In this document: positions 26,534 through 35,488 of the stretch, one piece after another
Layout: every line of letters starts with the position of its first letter
Numbering within the stretch: position 1 is the stretch's first letter
Source of the DNA: Betaproteobacteria bacterium
GTDB taxonomy: Bacteria; Pseudomonadota; Gammaproteobacteria; Burkholderiales; Casimicrobiaceae
Assembly: GCA_003153475.1 (NCBI GenBank)
Contig: PLYT01000067.1
Location: 1-45,829 of the forward strand
DNA length: 45,829 nucleotides
Direction: 5' to 3'
Notes under the pieces: model-generated
The model's input: the letters and a program-made list of their open reading frames with translations, nothing else
What the model was told of the DNA's origin: nothing
Databases searched by the model: none
Program-made: the position numbers and the translations under genes

Positions 26534-28894
26534 ATGCCCCATTTTAGCATCCGAACATTGCCGATTCGAATGCGTCACCGCGTTGCAGTCGCCGGGGTTG
26601 CCCTGTTGTCGCTTGCGTTGGCGTGCCAGGCGATAGCGCAAACTGCGAGCGGCGCTGCGACCGATCCGCCCGCGCAACTCAAATCGTCGCCGGTGCTCGA
26701 GCCACCGCCGCCGAAGGCGCTGCGATTGACGCCAGGTGCGAACCCGATGGCGCCCGAGCGCGAGCCGATCTTCCTGCGGGCGGACAAGCTCGAAGGTGAT
26801 AACCAGCAATGGGTCGAAGCATCGGGGCATGCGGAACTTCGTTCGCGCCGCCAGACAGTGCTGGCCGACTGGCTGCGCTACGACATTCCGTCCGACCAAT
26901 TCTGGGCCAAGGGAAACGTCGTCCTGCGGCGCGGCATCGACCGGATTGCGGGTCCGGAAGCGAAATTCAAGCGCAGCGACGAAACGGGCTTCTTCACCTC
27001 GCCCGAGTTCAACATCGGCGAGAACGCCTCGCGCGGCGACGCCAAGGAACTGACTTTCGTCGGCCCCAATCAGTACGAGCTCAAGGACGTGCGCTATACG
27101 ACCTGCGTTGCCGGCAACAACGACTGGTACCTGACTTCATCTACCGTCGACGTCGACCGCACCCGCCTGGTCGGAACCGCGCACAACGCAACGATTCTGT
27201 TCAAGGACGTGCCGATCCTGTACTCGCCTTACATCGATTTTCCGCTTTCCAACGAGCGCAAGTCCGGATTCCTGGCGCCGCTGTTCGGTTCGACCAGTAG
27301 CCGCGGCATCGAGATGTCGCTGCCGTACTACCTCAACCTCGCGCCAAACTACGACGCGACGTTTACACCGCGGTTCATGACGCGGCGCGGCCTGCAGCTC
27401 AACACCCAGTTCCGCTACCTGTTTCCCGACGTCACCGGCGAGGCCGATGCCGAAATCCTGCCCGATCGCATCACCGGCACCAACCGCTACGGCCTGACCT
27501 GGAAGCACACCCAGGCAATCAGCCAGATTCCCGGGCTCGCCACCTACGTCAACGTGCAGAAGGTCTCGGACGACGCGTATTTCACCGATCTGTCCGACCG
27601 GCTGATCGTCACGTCGCAGCAGACGCTGCCGCGCGAGGCGGGACTGTCGTACTCGCACGGGCCGTTCTCGGTGCTGGCGCGCGTGCAGGAATTCCAGACG
27701 CTGCAGGACCCGAACAATCCGATCACCCCGCCGTACTTCCGCGAGCCGCAGCTGCTGCTGACGATGAACCCGGTCGAGTGGCGCGATATCGATTTCGCGG
27801 CCAACGCGGAGTACGTGCGCTTCCGCCAACCGGCGCTGCTCAACGCCGAGCGCTCGGTGCTCTATCCGACGGCGACCTGGACGACGCGCGGCAACGCGTG
27901 GTTCGTCACCGCCCGCATCGGCCTGCACCTGAGCCACTACGATTTCGCCGACGACAGCGGACTCGAGGAGCAGCACCTGAATCGGTCGGTGCCGATCAGC
28001 AGCCTCGACGGCGGACTGGTCTTCGAGCGCGACGCACACATGTTCGGGCACGATTACACGCAGACGCTCGAGCCGCGTGCGTTTTACGTCTACATACCTT
28101 ATCGGCGCCAGGATCAGATTCCGCCGTTCGACACGGCGATCGACGACTTCAATTTTTCCCAGCTCTTTACCGAGAACCGGTATCTCGGCAGCGACCGGAT
28201 CGGCGACGCCAACCAGGTTACTTTTGCGGTGACCTCGCGCCTGCTCGATCCGACGTCCGGCGACGAGCGGGGCCGCTTCGCGATCGGCCAGCGCTATTAT
28301 TTTCAGAGCCAGCGGGTGACCCTGAACGAGGCACCGCGCAGCGCAAACACGTCCGACCTGCTGCTGGCGGGCGAGGGAAGGATTTCCGATTACTGGTCCG
28401 CGTCGGGCACGCTGCAGTACACCCTCAATCATCCGCAGACCCAGGAATTCGACATCGGCGTGCGCTGGCAGCCGGCGGCCGGAAAGGTGCTCAATGCGAG
28501 CTACCGCTACATTCGGCAGAACATCGATCCGACCGGAGCCATCTCGCAGTTGAAGCAGGTCGATTTCTCCGGCCAGTGGCCGCTGTCCAACCAATGGTCG
28601 TTCATCGGCCGCTGGAACTACTCGCTGGTCGACGGCAAGACGCTGGAGGGCGTTCTGGGCTTCGAGTACAATGCCGACTGCTGGGCTCTTCGCATCGTCG
28701 GGCAGCGGCTGACCACGACGACGGAGCAGGCCAGCAAGTCGGTATTCGTGCAGTTCGAACTGAACGGACTTGCGCGACTGGGTACCAATCCGATCGACGT
28801 CCTCAAGCGCAGCGTGCCCGGCTATCTGACCGGCAACGAGCCGTCGATGCGACCGCCCGGTGGCGCAGTTACCGATTATTTCCCCGAATTCTGA
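26534..28894 (+). CDS. lptD: LPS-assembly outer-membrane protein LptD
   Basis: Outer-membrane beta-barrel that inserts lipopolysaccharide with LptE. GGAGG at 26521-26525 picks the ATG at 26534, giving 786 residues (E. coli 784); a second Met at 26570 is possible. Signal peptide (RVAVAGVALLSLALACQAIAQ-type), then the OstA-like jellyroll (PIFLRADKLEGDNQQWVEASGHAELRS) and the barrel. The mature protein has only two Cys, in RYTTCVAGNN and YNADCWALRI, matching E. coli Cys173 and Cys725, so one inter-domain disulfide instead of two. surA follows 10 bases later. Confidence 0.96.
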   Translation: MPHFSIRTLPIRMRHRVAVAGVALLSLALACQAIAQTASGAATDPPAQLKSSPVLEPPPPKALRLTPGANPMAPEREPIFLRADKLEGDNQQWVEASGHAELRSRRQTVLADWLRYDIPSDQFWAKGNVVLRRGIDRIAGPEAKFKRSDETGFFTSPEFNIGENASRGDAKELTFVGPNQYELKDVRYTTCVAGNNDWYLTSSTVDVDRTRLVGTAHNATILFKDVPILYSPYIDFPLSNERKSGFLAPLFGSTSSRGIEMSLPYYLNLAPNYDATFTPRFMTRRGLQLNTQFRYLFPDVTGEADAEILPDRITGTNRYGLTWKHTQAISQIPGLATYVNVQKVSDDAYFTDLSDRLIVTSQQTLPREAGLSYSHGPFSVLARVQEFQTLQDPNNPITPPYFREPQLLLTMNPVEWRDIDFAANAEYVRFRQPALLNAERSVLYPTATWTTRGNAWFVTARIGLHLSHYDFADDSGLEEQHLNRSVPISSLDGGLVFERDAHMFGHDYTQTLEPRAFYVYIPYRRQDQIPPFDTAIDDFNFSQLFTENRYLGSDRIGDANQVTFAVTSRLLDPTSGDERGRFAIGQRYYFQSQRVTLNEAPRSANTSDLLLAGEGRISDYWSASGTLQYTLNHPQTQEFDIGVRWQPAAGKVLNASYRYIRQNIDPTGAISQLKQVDFSGQWPLSNQWSFIGRWNYSLVDGKTLEGVLGFEYNADCWALRIVGQRLTTTTEQASKSVFVQFELNGLARLGTNPIDVLKRSVPGYLTGNEPSMRPPGGAVTDYFPEF

Positions 28895-28904
28895 AGGCTT
28901 GACC

Positions 28905-30212
28905 ATGTACGTTCGCTTCCTCATCTGTATCGCGCTGGCGCTTCTGGCCGCCGGCGTCTGCGCGCAACCGAGCAGCGCACCGTCCAAGGTCGTCACCGTC
29001 GATCGCGTCGTGGCCGTCGTCAACGACGAGGCGCTGACGCAGTACGAGGTCGACGACGCGCGACGGGTCGTGCAGCAGCAATTGAAGCAGCAGAAGGTCG
29101 AGCCCCCCGCGCCCGATGTGCTCGACAAGCAGGTGCTCGAGCGTCTGATCACCCAGCGCGCCCTGCTCCAGCAGGCCAAGGAAGAGGGTGTCAAGATCGA
29201 CGATACCCAGGTCGAGCGTGCGATCCAGCGCATCGCGCAGGAGAACAAGCTTTCGGCGGACGACTTCCGCAAGCTGCTGGCACAGGAGAACATCCCGTAT
29301 GCCAAGTATCGCGACGATATCCGCAACGAGATGATCGTGCAGCGCCTGCGCGAGCGTGAAGTCGACAGCAAGGTCCAGGTCACCGACGCCGAGGTCGACC
29401 AGTACCTGGCGACGCTGAAGGCCCAGAACGCAGGCGAGACCGAGTACCGCCTGGCGCACATTCTCGTCCTGGTGCCGGAGCAGGCGAGCTCGGATCAGAT
29501 CGAAAACCGGCGCCAGCGGGCCGAGGAAGCGCTGCGCGCGGTCAAGAGCGGCGCCGATTTTGCCCAGATCGCTGCGGCATTTTCCGACGCGAACGACGCG
29601 CTCCAGGGCGGCAGTCTCGGGTGGCGCCCCGGTGCGCGCTTGCCGACGGTGTTTGCCGACATCGTGCGCGACATGAAACCCGGCGCGATTTCCGGCGTAC
29701 TGCGCAGCGCCGCGGGGTTTCACATCGTCAAGCTGCTCGAGAAACGCACCCACGGCGAGGCGATGGTCGTCGACCAGACACACGCGCGCCATATCCTGGT
29801 CCGGGTCAACGAGCTGACGTCCGAAGCCGACGCCAAGGCGAAAATAGAACGCCTGAAGGATCGGCTGGACGCGGGCGCAGACTTTGCCGAGCTGGCCAAG
29901 CTCAATTCGGAGGACGCCTCGGCGGCCAAGGGCGGCGATCTCGGATGGTTGAGCCCGGGGGACACCGTAGCGGAGTTCGACGAAGCGATGGCCAAGCTTG
30001 CGCCGAAACAGATTTCGCCGCCGATTCGCACCTCGTTCGGCTGGCACCTGATCCAGGTGATCGAGCGGCGCAAGCAGGACGTGAGCGTCGACCGTGAGCG
30101 CTCGGAAGCGCAGACCGCGATCCGCCAGCGCAAAGCCGACGAAGCGTTTCAGGATTGGGTGCGTCAGATCCGCGACAAGGCGTTTGTCGAGATACGGTTG
30201 GACGACAAGTAG
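28905..30212 (+). CDS. surA: Periplasmic chaperone and peptidyl-prolyl isomerase SurA
   Basis: Escorts outer-membrane proteins, LptD among them, to the BAM complex. 435 residues from ATG 28905, with a signal peptide (MYVRFLICIALALLAAGVCA). The N-terminal chaperone helices start DRVVAVVNDEALTQYEVDDA; two parvulin domains follow, the first with EYRLAHILVLVP and GGSLGWRPGARLP, the second with RHILVRVNELTSEADA and KGGDLGWLSPGDTVAEF. Complete. The usual downstream pdxA and rsmA are not here. Confidence 0.96.
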   Translation: MYVRFLICIALALLAAGVCAQPSSAPSKVVTVDRVVAVVNDEALTQYEVDDARRVVQQQLKQQKVEPPAPDVLDKQVLERLITQRALLQQAKEEGVKIDDTQVERAIQRIAQENKLSADDFRKLLAQENIPYAKYRDDIRNEMIVQRLREREVDSKVQVTDAEVDQYLATLKAQNAGETEYRLAHILVLVPEQASSDQIENRRQRAEEALRAVKSGADFAQIAAAFSDANDALQGGSLGWRPGARLPTVFADIVRDMKPGAISGVLRSAAGFHIVKLLEKRTHGEAMVVDQTHARHILVRVNELTSEADAKAKIERLKDRLDAGADFAELAKLNSEDASAAKGGDLGWLSPGDTVAEFDEAMAKLAPKQISPPIRTSFGWHLIQVIERRKQDVSVDRERSEAQTAIRQRKADEAFQDWVRQIRDKAFVEIRLDDK

Positions 30213-30339
30213 TAATCGCAGTCGAGCTTGTTGTGCGCGGCGAGCGCTGCGGCGCGAAATAATCGTGACAGCCGGACTAGACTTCCGGCGCTCGCAGCTT
30301 GGTTCGTTACCAGCACTCCGCGCGGGCCATGCCGGCAGC

Positions 30340-30429
30340 CGCTTCCCCTATGCGGTGTTCTACCGCATCTAGCCAACTGCCATCGTAATTGTGGCTTCCA
30401 TGGACGGGCGGCGCAGTCGCTTGCGGTGG
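30340..30429 (+). pseudogene. C-terminal scrap of a ParE/RelE-family toxin
   Basis: One frame reads RFPYAVFYRI, then TAG at 30370-30372, then PTAIVIVASMDGRRSRLRW. The join RFPYxVFYRIE...xVIVxxxxGRRxxxRW is the last-strand signature of ParE/RelE toxins, with the stop in the place of a usual Glu (GAG to TAG). The first 60 or so residues and any antitoxin gene are not recognisable. Short, so homology is likely but not certain. Confidence 0.55.
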
Positions 30430-30556
30430 ACGCTGCGCAAAGGATGCTTAGCGTCGATCCCCCGGCCGAGCGGCGTCAAGCGCCGCAGTGAAGGGCCACG
30501 CCCGCGATGCAGTAGCCACCCCGGGTGTGCTCGTCACTGAACATCCGAGGGACCAC

Positions 30557-30719
30557 GTGTTCGGCCCGACGCTGGGCGATCTCGCGGGGGCGAGACAATA
30601 ACCTCAATTTGCTCCGCTTCGTCGGGGCGTCGATGGTGTTATTTTCGCATTGCCATCCGCTGACCGGGCATATCGTCGATGAGCCGCTTGGCGTAGTCTC
30701 GGTCCGCGGACCCGCCTAG
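30557..30719 (+). pseudogene. Broken 5' end of an acyltransferase-3 gene
   Basis: From a GTG at 30557 with GAGGGA upstream, one frame reads FGPTLGDLAG, then after removal of one G in the run 30586-30590 the next frame continues RDNNLNLLRFVGASMVLFSH and HPLTGHIVDEPL, ending at TAG 30717-30719. This is the opening of acyltransferase-3 (OafA-type) proteins, through the first helix with its catalytic His. The other 300 residues are missing. It is a different subtype from the complete acyltransferase just downstream. Confidence 0.6.
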
Positions 30720-30821
30720 ATTTGTGGCAAGCCGACGTTGACGCGCAATGACGATATCGCGGTCCAGATCGGCATCGGCTCACCCGGGGCCCTCTGATCT
30801 GAGTCCTTTGCCGGTTAAGAA

Positions 30822-32081
30822 ATGCTATCTCGCCCCCACACAACACACCATCTAGACGCGCTAACTGGCGTACGTGCGTTTGCCGCTATTTGGGTTCTCG
30901 TTTATCACGCGTGGCTGCTATCCGGCAGCGCCAGAATCTCGCTGGTCTTTTTCGGATTAGCGGTTGATCTATCGCCACTACTAGCGATGGGCTACCTCGG
31001 AGTGAACGTCTTCTTCGTCCTCTCCGGCTTTGTTTTAGCTTGGCAGGTTCTGCAGCCGGCGCCGTCGAAGCAGCAGGAAAGTACTGTTACCAGTCATACA
31101 GTGCCATACGCCAAATTCTTGCGGCGTCGAATCCTGCGCGTTTATCCGGCGTATTACGCGTGCCTCACAGTCTTGCTGTTTCTGTCTCTTTGGGGGATTC
31201 ATCCAGAGCCGCCAAGAGTGACGGACGTAGCACTACACCTGGTGATGTTTCATAACTTGATCGATAAATATGTGTCTTCGATTAACCCCGTTTTTTGGTC
31301 AATGCCATTTGAGTGGCAGTTCTACTTGGTTTTCCCCTTTCTTGTCTTAGCCCTCATACGTCAGCGCCCGTTTCTTTTGCTTGGCCTTGGGGTGGGGATC
31401 GCAGCATTGACGAATCTAGCCATCGTTGTGGGCGGAGCCGAGGCTTGGACGCATGTTCTTCTCGCACAATTGCCGTTCAGAATCGACGAATTCGTCGTTG
31501 GGATGGTCGGCGTAAAAGTCGCGGGTGCCATGCCGCGGCGGGCGTCTTTGCGGGCGGTCACTTTTTGGATCGGAGTGCTCGTCCTCCTCGGCGCTGTTGC
31601 TTATTACGCTACCGTGGCGCCCCTGTGGTGGACTTGGGATTGGACGCCGTTTATTCGCTCATTTTGGGTCGAAGCAGCCGTAGTCGCCATCTTAGTTGGA
31701 CTGTCCGGCGATGTGCACTTTGGTTCGCGATTGTTCGCCAGCCGTATCATGGTCTGGCTCGGTACGATTAGTTACAGCATATATCTCTGGCACTTCCCGG
31801 TACTCTCGTGGCTCGCTAGCACAACGCTCGTGCGGCAGGCGGGCGTCACCTTTGACTCAATGTTTACCAGCCTGCTGACGATCGGCCTTGCACTTGCTTT
31901 AGCGATCAGCGCCGTCTCTTACTACATTATTGAGCGACCGTTTCATAATGCAGCTCAGGGGAGTGGCGCTTTCTCTGAAATCCGCATTGGGGCGATGCGC
32001 ATTGATGGCATTAAATTACTGACCCTATGGGGCGGAGGCCTGATGATTCTGGCTGCGGTGATTGCAGTCGTCACAAACTGA
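30822..32081 (+). CDS. Acyltransferase family 3 (OafA/YrhL-like) membrane protein
   Basis: An integral-membrane O-acyltransferase of 419 residues and about ten helices, used to acetylate surface polysaccharides, LPS or antibiotics. Seen: HLDALTGVRAFAAIWVLVYH with the conserved His, YLGVNVFFVLSGFVLAW, FLRRRILRVYPAYY (the RxxR motif), PVFWSMPFEWQFYLVFPFLV, and near the end YSIYLWHFPVLSWL and YYIIERPF. GC content is clearly lower (parts near 40-53% by eye) than the flanking genes (about 65%), pointing to horizontal arrival. No strong ribosome site. Substrate unknown. Confidence 0.93.
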   Translation: MLSRPHTTHHLDALTGVRAFAAIWVLVYHAWLLSGSARISLVFFGLAVDLSPLLAMGYLGVNVFFVLSGFVLAWQVLQPAPSKQQESTVTSHTVPYAKFLRRRILRVYPAYYACLTVLLFLSLWGIHPEPPRVTDVALHLVMFHNLIDKYVSSINPVFWSMPFEWQFYLVFPFLVLALIRQRPFLLLGLGVGIAALTNLAIVVGGAEAWTHVLLAQLPFRIDEFVVGMVGVKVAGAMPRRASLRAVTFWIGVLVLLGAVAYYATVAPLWWTWDWTPFIRSFWVEAAVVAILVGLSGDVHFGSRLFASRIMVWLGTISYSIYLWHFPVLSWLASTTLVRQAGVTFDSMFTSLLTIGLALALAISAVSYYIIERPFHNAAQGSGAFSEIRIGAMRIDGIKLLTLWGGGLMILAAVIAVVTN

Positions 32082-32083
32082 AC

Positions 32084-32102
32084 CGCAATGGTTAACATTG
32101 CG
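32084..32102. terminator. Hairpin between convergent genes, possible terminator
   Basis: CGCAATG (32084-32090) pairs with CATTGCG (32096-32102) around a GTTAA loop, two bases after the acyltransferase stop. Position fits a terminator, but there is no clean T-run on either strand (only TTTT twelve bases further on). Confidence 0.35.
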
Positions 32103-32183
32103 TCTGCATGGGCTTTTGAGGGCAACAGGACGACCAAAGCATTCGCCTGCGTGCCTCAACCTTAGAAATGATTGCCAATGCTC

Positions 32184-34658
32184 CTACCTGTCGCCACGGC
32201 CTTCAATAATCTTAGGGTATAGCGCCACTCGCTGCAGTCGGGCGCTAGTAACTCCTTCCTCAAACGCGAGCACGATCTTCAATTGTTCGATAATCGTACC
32301 CCTCGCGTGCCAAGCGGCAGGCCATGTTAATCGTACCCGTAGGCCCGAGTCGCCGTGTTGAAATTTTGCTGCAGGTATGGGCATACCGAATGCGACCCAC
32401 GGGGACTTGGCATCGACGCGCCCAAATAGCTGCATCGCAGCAACCGGCGCCGGGTCGCGTAAGCCAAGCACGAGCGTGTCGATCATTGTCGTCCGAATAA
32501 CCTGATCGGTAGGAGACAGCAGGGTCGCCGTCGCCCCATCGAATTCGAGGTCCAGATACCCGCCGCGTGCATAGACCTTCCCCTGTTCGAGCCGCCAGCC
32601 GTCATCGTCGGGATAGCCCGGTGCGCCGAATGTCCAGAGTCGCGCGCCGCGGGGCAGGTTCGCATGCGTGACCATGAAGTCGCGCATCGCGGCTTCTGCC
32701 GGCGTATTGCGCCAGGCCGTGTACGGCAGATAGCGGGGATCGGTCGAATACAGCCCGTTCGACCCGTTCCATGCCATGACCGACACTTCCTGCGCATCGA
32801 AATTGAACATGTCTCGAAACGCGTGATAGGACTGCGCGTAGTGCGGTTGCTGCAGCGGTTTTTTGAGATTCGTCGCGTTGGTTTCAACGACGGCCCACCC
32901 CGGGTCCATGCGCGCAAACGTCGCAAACAGGCTGTGCGGCACTTCCATCGGCGCCTGGTTTTCGGCGGTTTCGCCATAGAGCACCACGCCGAGATGACCC
33001 GCGCGCGGAATCGATCCTTCGATCGAAACGCCGGACGTATCATAATTCTGGCCGTGGCTGGTGATCCGGACGGCGAACGGGGATTGGCCCGGATCAGGCG
33101 CGATGAACCCTTCCGCGGAAAAAATCCTGTCGCGCGGGATGCCTGCCTCGTGGACCCACTCCGACAACTCGTCGTAATGCAGCGCGATGATGTGCTGCCG
33201 GAACACCTGCCATTCCTGGTACCACGGGTCGTCCCAGATCAATACCTGCCCGGGCGCCGCCGGTTGATACGGCGACCCCGGAAACGATCGCGGCGGATCG
33301 ACCTGGGCCCACGAGGTCCAGTGCTTGCGTGCGATCCGGTTCACATCGGCCAGGGTCAGCGTCCGTGGCCGGCGATAGCGGGAGAGGTCGGGCGCGCCCG
33401 CCTCCGGTTTGCCGGCGTAAGGGCCGGTGCCCGCCAGCCAGTGGCGAAACTGTTTCAGCATTCCCGGGTTGTAGTCGAAGATTTCGAGCACCCGGTTCTG
33501 GATGAAAAAGGGGTTCATGTAAGTGTCGGCGTCGAGGCTGGCGCCCACGAAAAGATCCGGATGCTCGCGGGCGAAGGTCGCAATGATGCGGGCAGCGGCC
33601 TGCAGGTTGCGGCGCTTGTAGGCGCGAACCTTCGTCGCATAGACGTTGTAGGTCAGCGTGCGCGCAAGCTCGGGCGAGTTGGTCGAGCCCGGCAGATTCT
33701 TCAGGTAATCGTCCGGGAAGACCTTGTTCTCCTGCGTCCACTGGCAATTGTCGACGTCCTGTTCCAGGTGATCGTTAACGTCCCATTCCGGCGTGTCGCA
33801 GCTCGCGTCGGCCCAGATGCCGCCGTTGAGAATGAATTGCACCGGCAGCCGCTTGTCGATCGCGTATTGGATCAAGCCGTGCAGATTGTCCTCGGCGACA
33901 GGACGGTCCTTGCATTGATGGGTGAGATCGAAATCGGAATCGAATTCCCAATCGCCTGCGGCGCCCTTGGTCGTGCGCAGATACAGGATCGGCACCGCGA
34001 TGCCGACGCCCGTCGTTCGGGACAGGTACGCTCGATAGGCCGTTTCTGCTTCCGCGGCGCCACCCGCTGCGACACCCGAGGTCATCATCAGGAAACGGAA
34101 TGGGCGCGTCGCCAGCGTCGGATGTTTTTGGAGTAGGCCCTGCCACAGCGTCATCGCCTGCGGCGGAATCAGGCTCCTGTTCGCCAATACGGTTTCATGT
34201 CCGGCGCGATCGATCGCGACGACGGTAATCGCATGCCGCACCGGGTCGAGCTGCGGGAACTCGCCGCTGAACTCGAACCCCGCCGACGCCGAATCGGGAT
34301 AGCCGGGCTTGACCGCCGCAACATCCGGACGGGCGACGCCGTAGTGCGCCGCATAGGGACGTCCGTCGATGCGGATCTCGACGTGGTCGATGCCCGCAGC
34401 GCCGAGGGCCCAGCCGCTGACGCGCAAGCTGGTATCGACGACGGCTTCGTCCACGGGCGTGTCGACCGAGCCGATGACATCGACGCTCGCCGCTGGCTGC
34501 GTCGCCAGCGGTGTCGGTGCTTGAATACTTGCCGGCGGAGCCGGCACCCGCAGCAACGCGTGGCGTTCCTGCCAGGCGAATGCCCCGGCGATCGCGAGGC
34601 CTGACGCGATCAACAGGGCCGCGGCAACGCGTTCTTTCCAGGGACGAAGGGATCGCAT
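32184..34658 (-). CDS. Large secreted protein, possibly glycoside-hydrolase-like; function unassigned
   Basis: 824 residues from ATG 34658 (MRSLRPWKERVAAALLIASG), or 848 from 34730. An N-terminal signal anchor is followed by a Pro-rich link and an Ig-like domain (LRVSGWALGAAGIDHVEIRI, DGRPYAAHYGVARPDVAA, PGYPDSASAGFEFSG) of a kind seen next to carbohydrate-active domains. The central 450 residues look like an alpha/beta barrel with many Trp, Asp and Glu: LPVQFILNGGIWADASC, PDLFVGASLDADTYMNP, QVLIWDDPWYQEWQVF, RIFSAEGFIAPDPGQS and VSVMAWNGSNGLYS. A beta-rich C-terminal domain ends it. A glycan-active enzyme is an inference; I cannot name the family. The 3' end has lower GC, like the acyltransferase. 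Confidence 0.7.
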   Translation of the reverse strand: MRSLRPWKERVAAALLIASGLAIAGAFAWQERHALLRVPAPPASIQAPTPLATQPAASVDVIGSVDTPVDEAVVDTSLRVSGWALGAAGIDHVEIRIDGRPYAAHYGVARPDVAAVKPGYPDSASAGFEFSGEFPQLDPVRHAITVVAIDRAGHETVLANRSLIPPQAMTLWQGLLQKHPTLATRPFRFLMMTSGVAAGGAAEAETAYRAYLSRTTGVGIAVPILYLRTTKGAAGDWEFDSDFDLTHQCKDRPVAEDNLHGLIQYAIDKRLPVQFILNGGIWADASCDTPEWDVNDHLEQDVDNCQWTQENKVFPDDYLKNLPGSTNSPELARTLTYNVYATKVRAYKRRNLQAAARIIATFAREHPDLFVGASLDADTYMNPFFIQNRVLEIFDYNPGMLKQFRHWLAGTGPYAGKPEAGAPDLSRYRRPRTLTLADVNRIARKHWTSWAQVDPPRSFPGSPYQPAAPGQVLIWDDPWYQEWQVFRQHIIALHYDELSEWVHEAGIPRDRIFSAEGFIAPDPGQSPFAVRITSHGQNYDTSGVSIEGSIPRAGHLGVVLYGETAENQAPMEVPHSLFATFARMDPGWAVVETNATNLKKPLQQPHYAQSYHAFRDMFNFDAQEVSVMAWNGSNGLYSTDPRYLPYTAWRNTPAEAAMRDFMVTHANLPRGARLWTFGAPGYPDDDGWRLEQGKVYARGGYLDLEFDGATATLLSPTDQVIRTTMIDTLVLGLRDPAPVAAMQLFGRVDAKSPWVAFGMPIPAAKFQHGDSGLRVRLTWPAAWHARGTIIEQLKIVLAFEEGVTSARLQRVALYPKIIEGRGDR

Positions 34659-34737
34659 TCGACGAAGGTCGCTCAATCGCGACGGATTGTAAAGGACGCG
34701 GACGATCCGACCCGGATCGGCGCGTATCATCCGCCTT

Positions 34738-35445
34738 GTGACGCAATCCGAGGTTCTCGCCGACCAGATCGCCTACTACCGCGCACGCGCCGGCGAGTAC
34801 GACCAGTGGTGGTTTCGCACCGGACGCTACGATCGGGGTGCGGAGTTCAATGCGCAATGGCACGCCGAAACGGCCGCCGTCGAGGAGGCACTCGGGTCGT
34901 GGCTGGCGGCGAGGCGGCCGATGCATGTGCTCGAGCTCGCCTGCGGCACCGGCCTTTTCACGAGACTGCTCGCGCCACGCGTCGAGCGTCTCACCGCGGT
35001 AGACGCTTCACCCGAGGTCATCGCGATCAATCGGGCGCGAGTCGGCGCCGACAATGTCGAGTACCACGAAGCCGATCTTTTCGCGTGGCAGCCGGCGCGG
35101 CGCTACGACGCGGTGTTCTTCAGCTTCTGGTTATCGCATGTGCCGGACGAGCGTTTCGCCGCATTCTGGGGAGTCGTCGCCGCGGCGCTCGCGCCGGGTG
35201 GGGCCGTTTATCTGATCGACTCGGCGTTCGATCCGACATCGACGGCCAAAGATCACGTGCTCCCCGGGCGCGAGGCCGGGATCGTCACGCGCAAGCTCAA
35301 CGACGGGCGAGAGTTCAGGATCGTCAAGGTTTTCTACGAGCCGGCGGCACTGGCCGCGAAGCTCGGACCGCTGGGGTGGAAATCCAACCTTGCGCAGACG
35401 CCGCGCTACTTCATCTATGGGGAAGTCACGCGAGCCGCAGACTGA
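34738..35445 (+). CDS. Class I SAM-dependent methyltransferase
   Basis: A 235-residue Methyltransf_25/11-type enzyme with a GTG start. SAM motif I is VLELACGTGLFTRLLAP near 64-80; motif II is RLTAVDASPEVIAINRARVG; then EADLFAWQPARRYDAVFFSFWLSHV and LAPGGAVYLIDSAF. The N-terminus YYRARAGEYDQWWFRTGRYD is typical of small-molecule or lipid methyltransferases. It diverges from the large secreted protein and is convergent with DUF3460. Substrate unknown. Confidence 0.92.
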   Translation: MTQSEVLADQIAYYRARAGEYDQWWFRTGRYDRGAEFNAQWHAETAAVEEALGSWLAARRPMHVLELACGTGLFTRLLAPRVERLTAVDASPEVIAINRARVGADNVEYHEADLFAWQPARRYDAVFFSFWLSHVPDERFAAFWGVVAAALAPGGAVYLIDSAFDPTSTAKDHVLPGREAGIVTRKLNDGREFRIVKVFYEPAALAAKLGPLGWKSNLAQTPRYFIYGEVTRAAD

Positions 35446-35488
35446 CTCGGTCCGCGTCAAGGCAGGTGCACGCAGGTGCGACCTTGCG

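Larger units (their letters stand above)
30213..30821. other. Gene-poor stretch with gene relics after surA
   Basis: About 600 bases without an intact gene. It carries a toxin scrap (30340-30429) and a broken acyltransferase start (30557-30719), described separately. The remaining parts, 30213-30339, 30430-30540 and 30720-30821, show no motif, repeat or RNA gene I can support. No insertion-sequence ends were found. Confidence 0.6.

Noticed and set aside
27137-29461. 774-residue open frame antisense to lptD and surA
   Set aside because: Spans two real genes on the other strand and shows no domain.
30213-34730. A defence island or new multi-gene system
   Set aside because: No nuclease, helicase, sensor or effector domain is present; the content is relics, one acyltransferase and one secreted protein.
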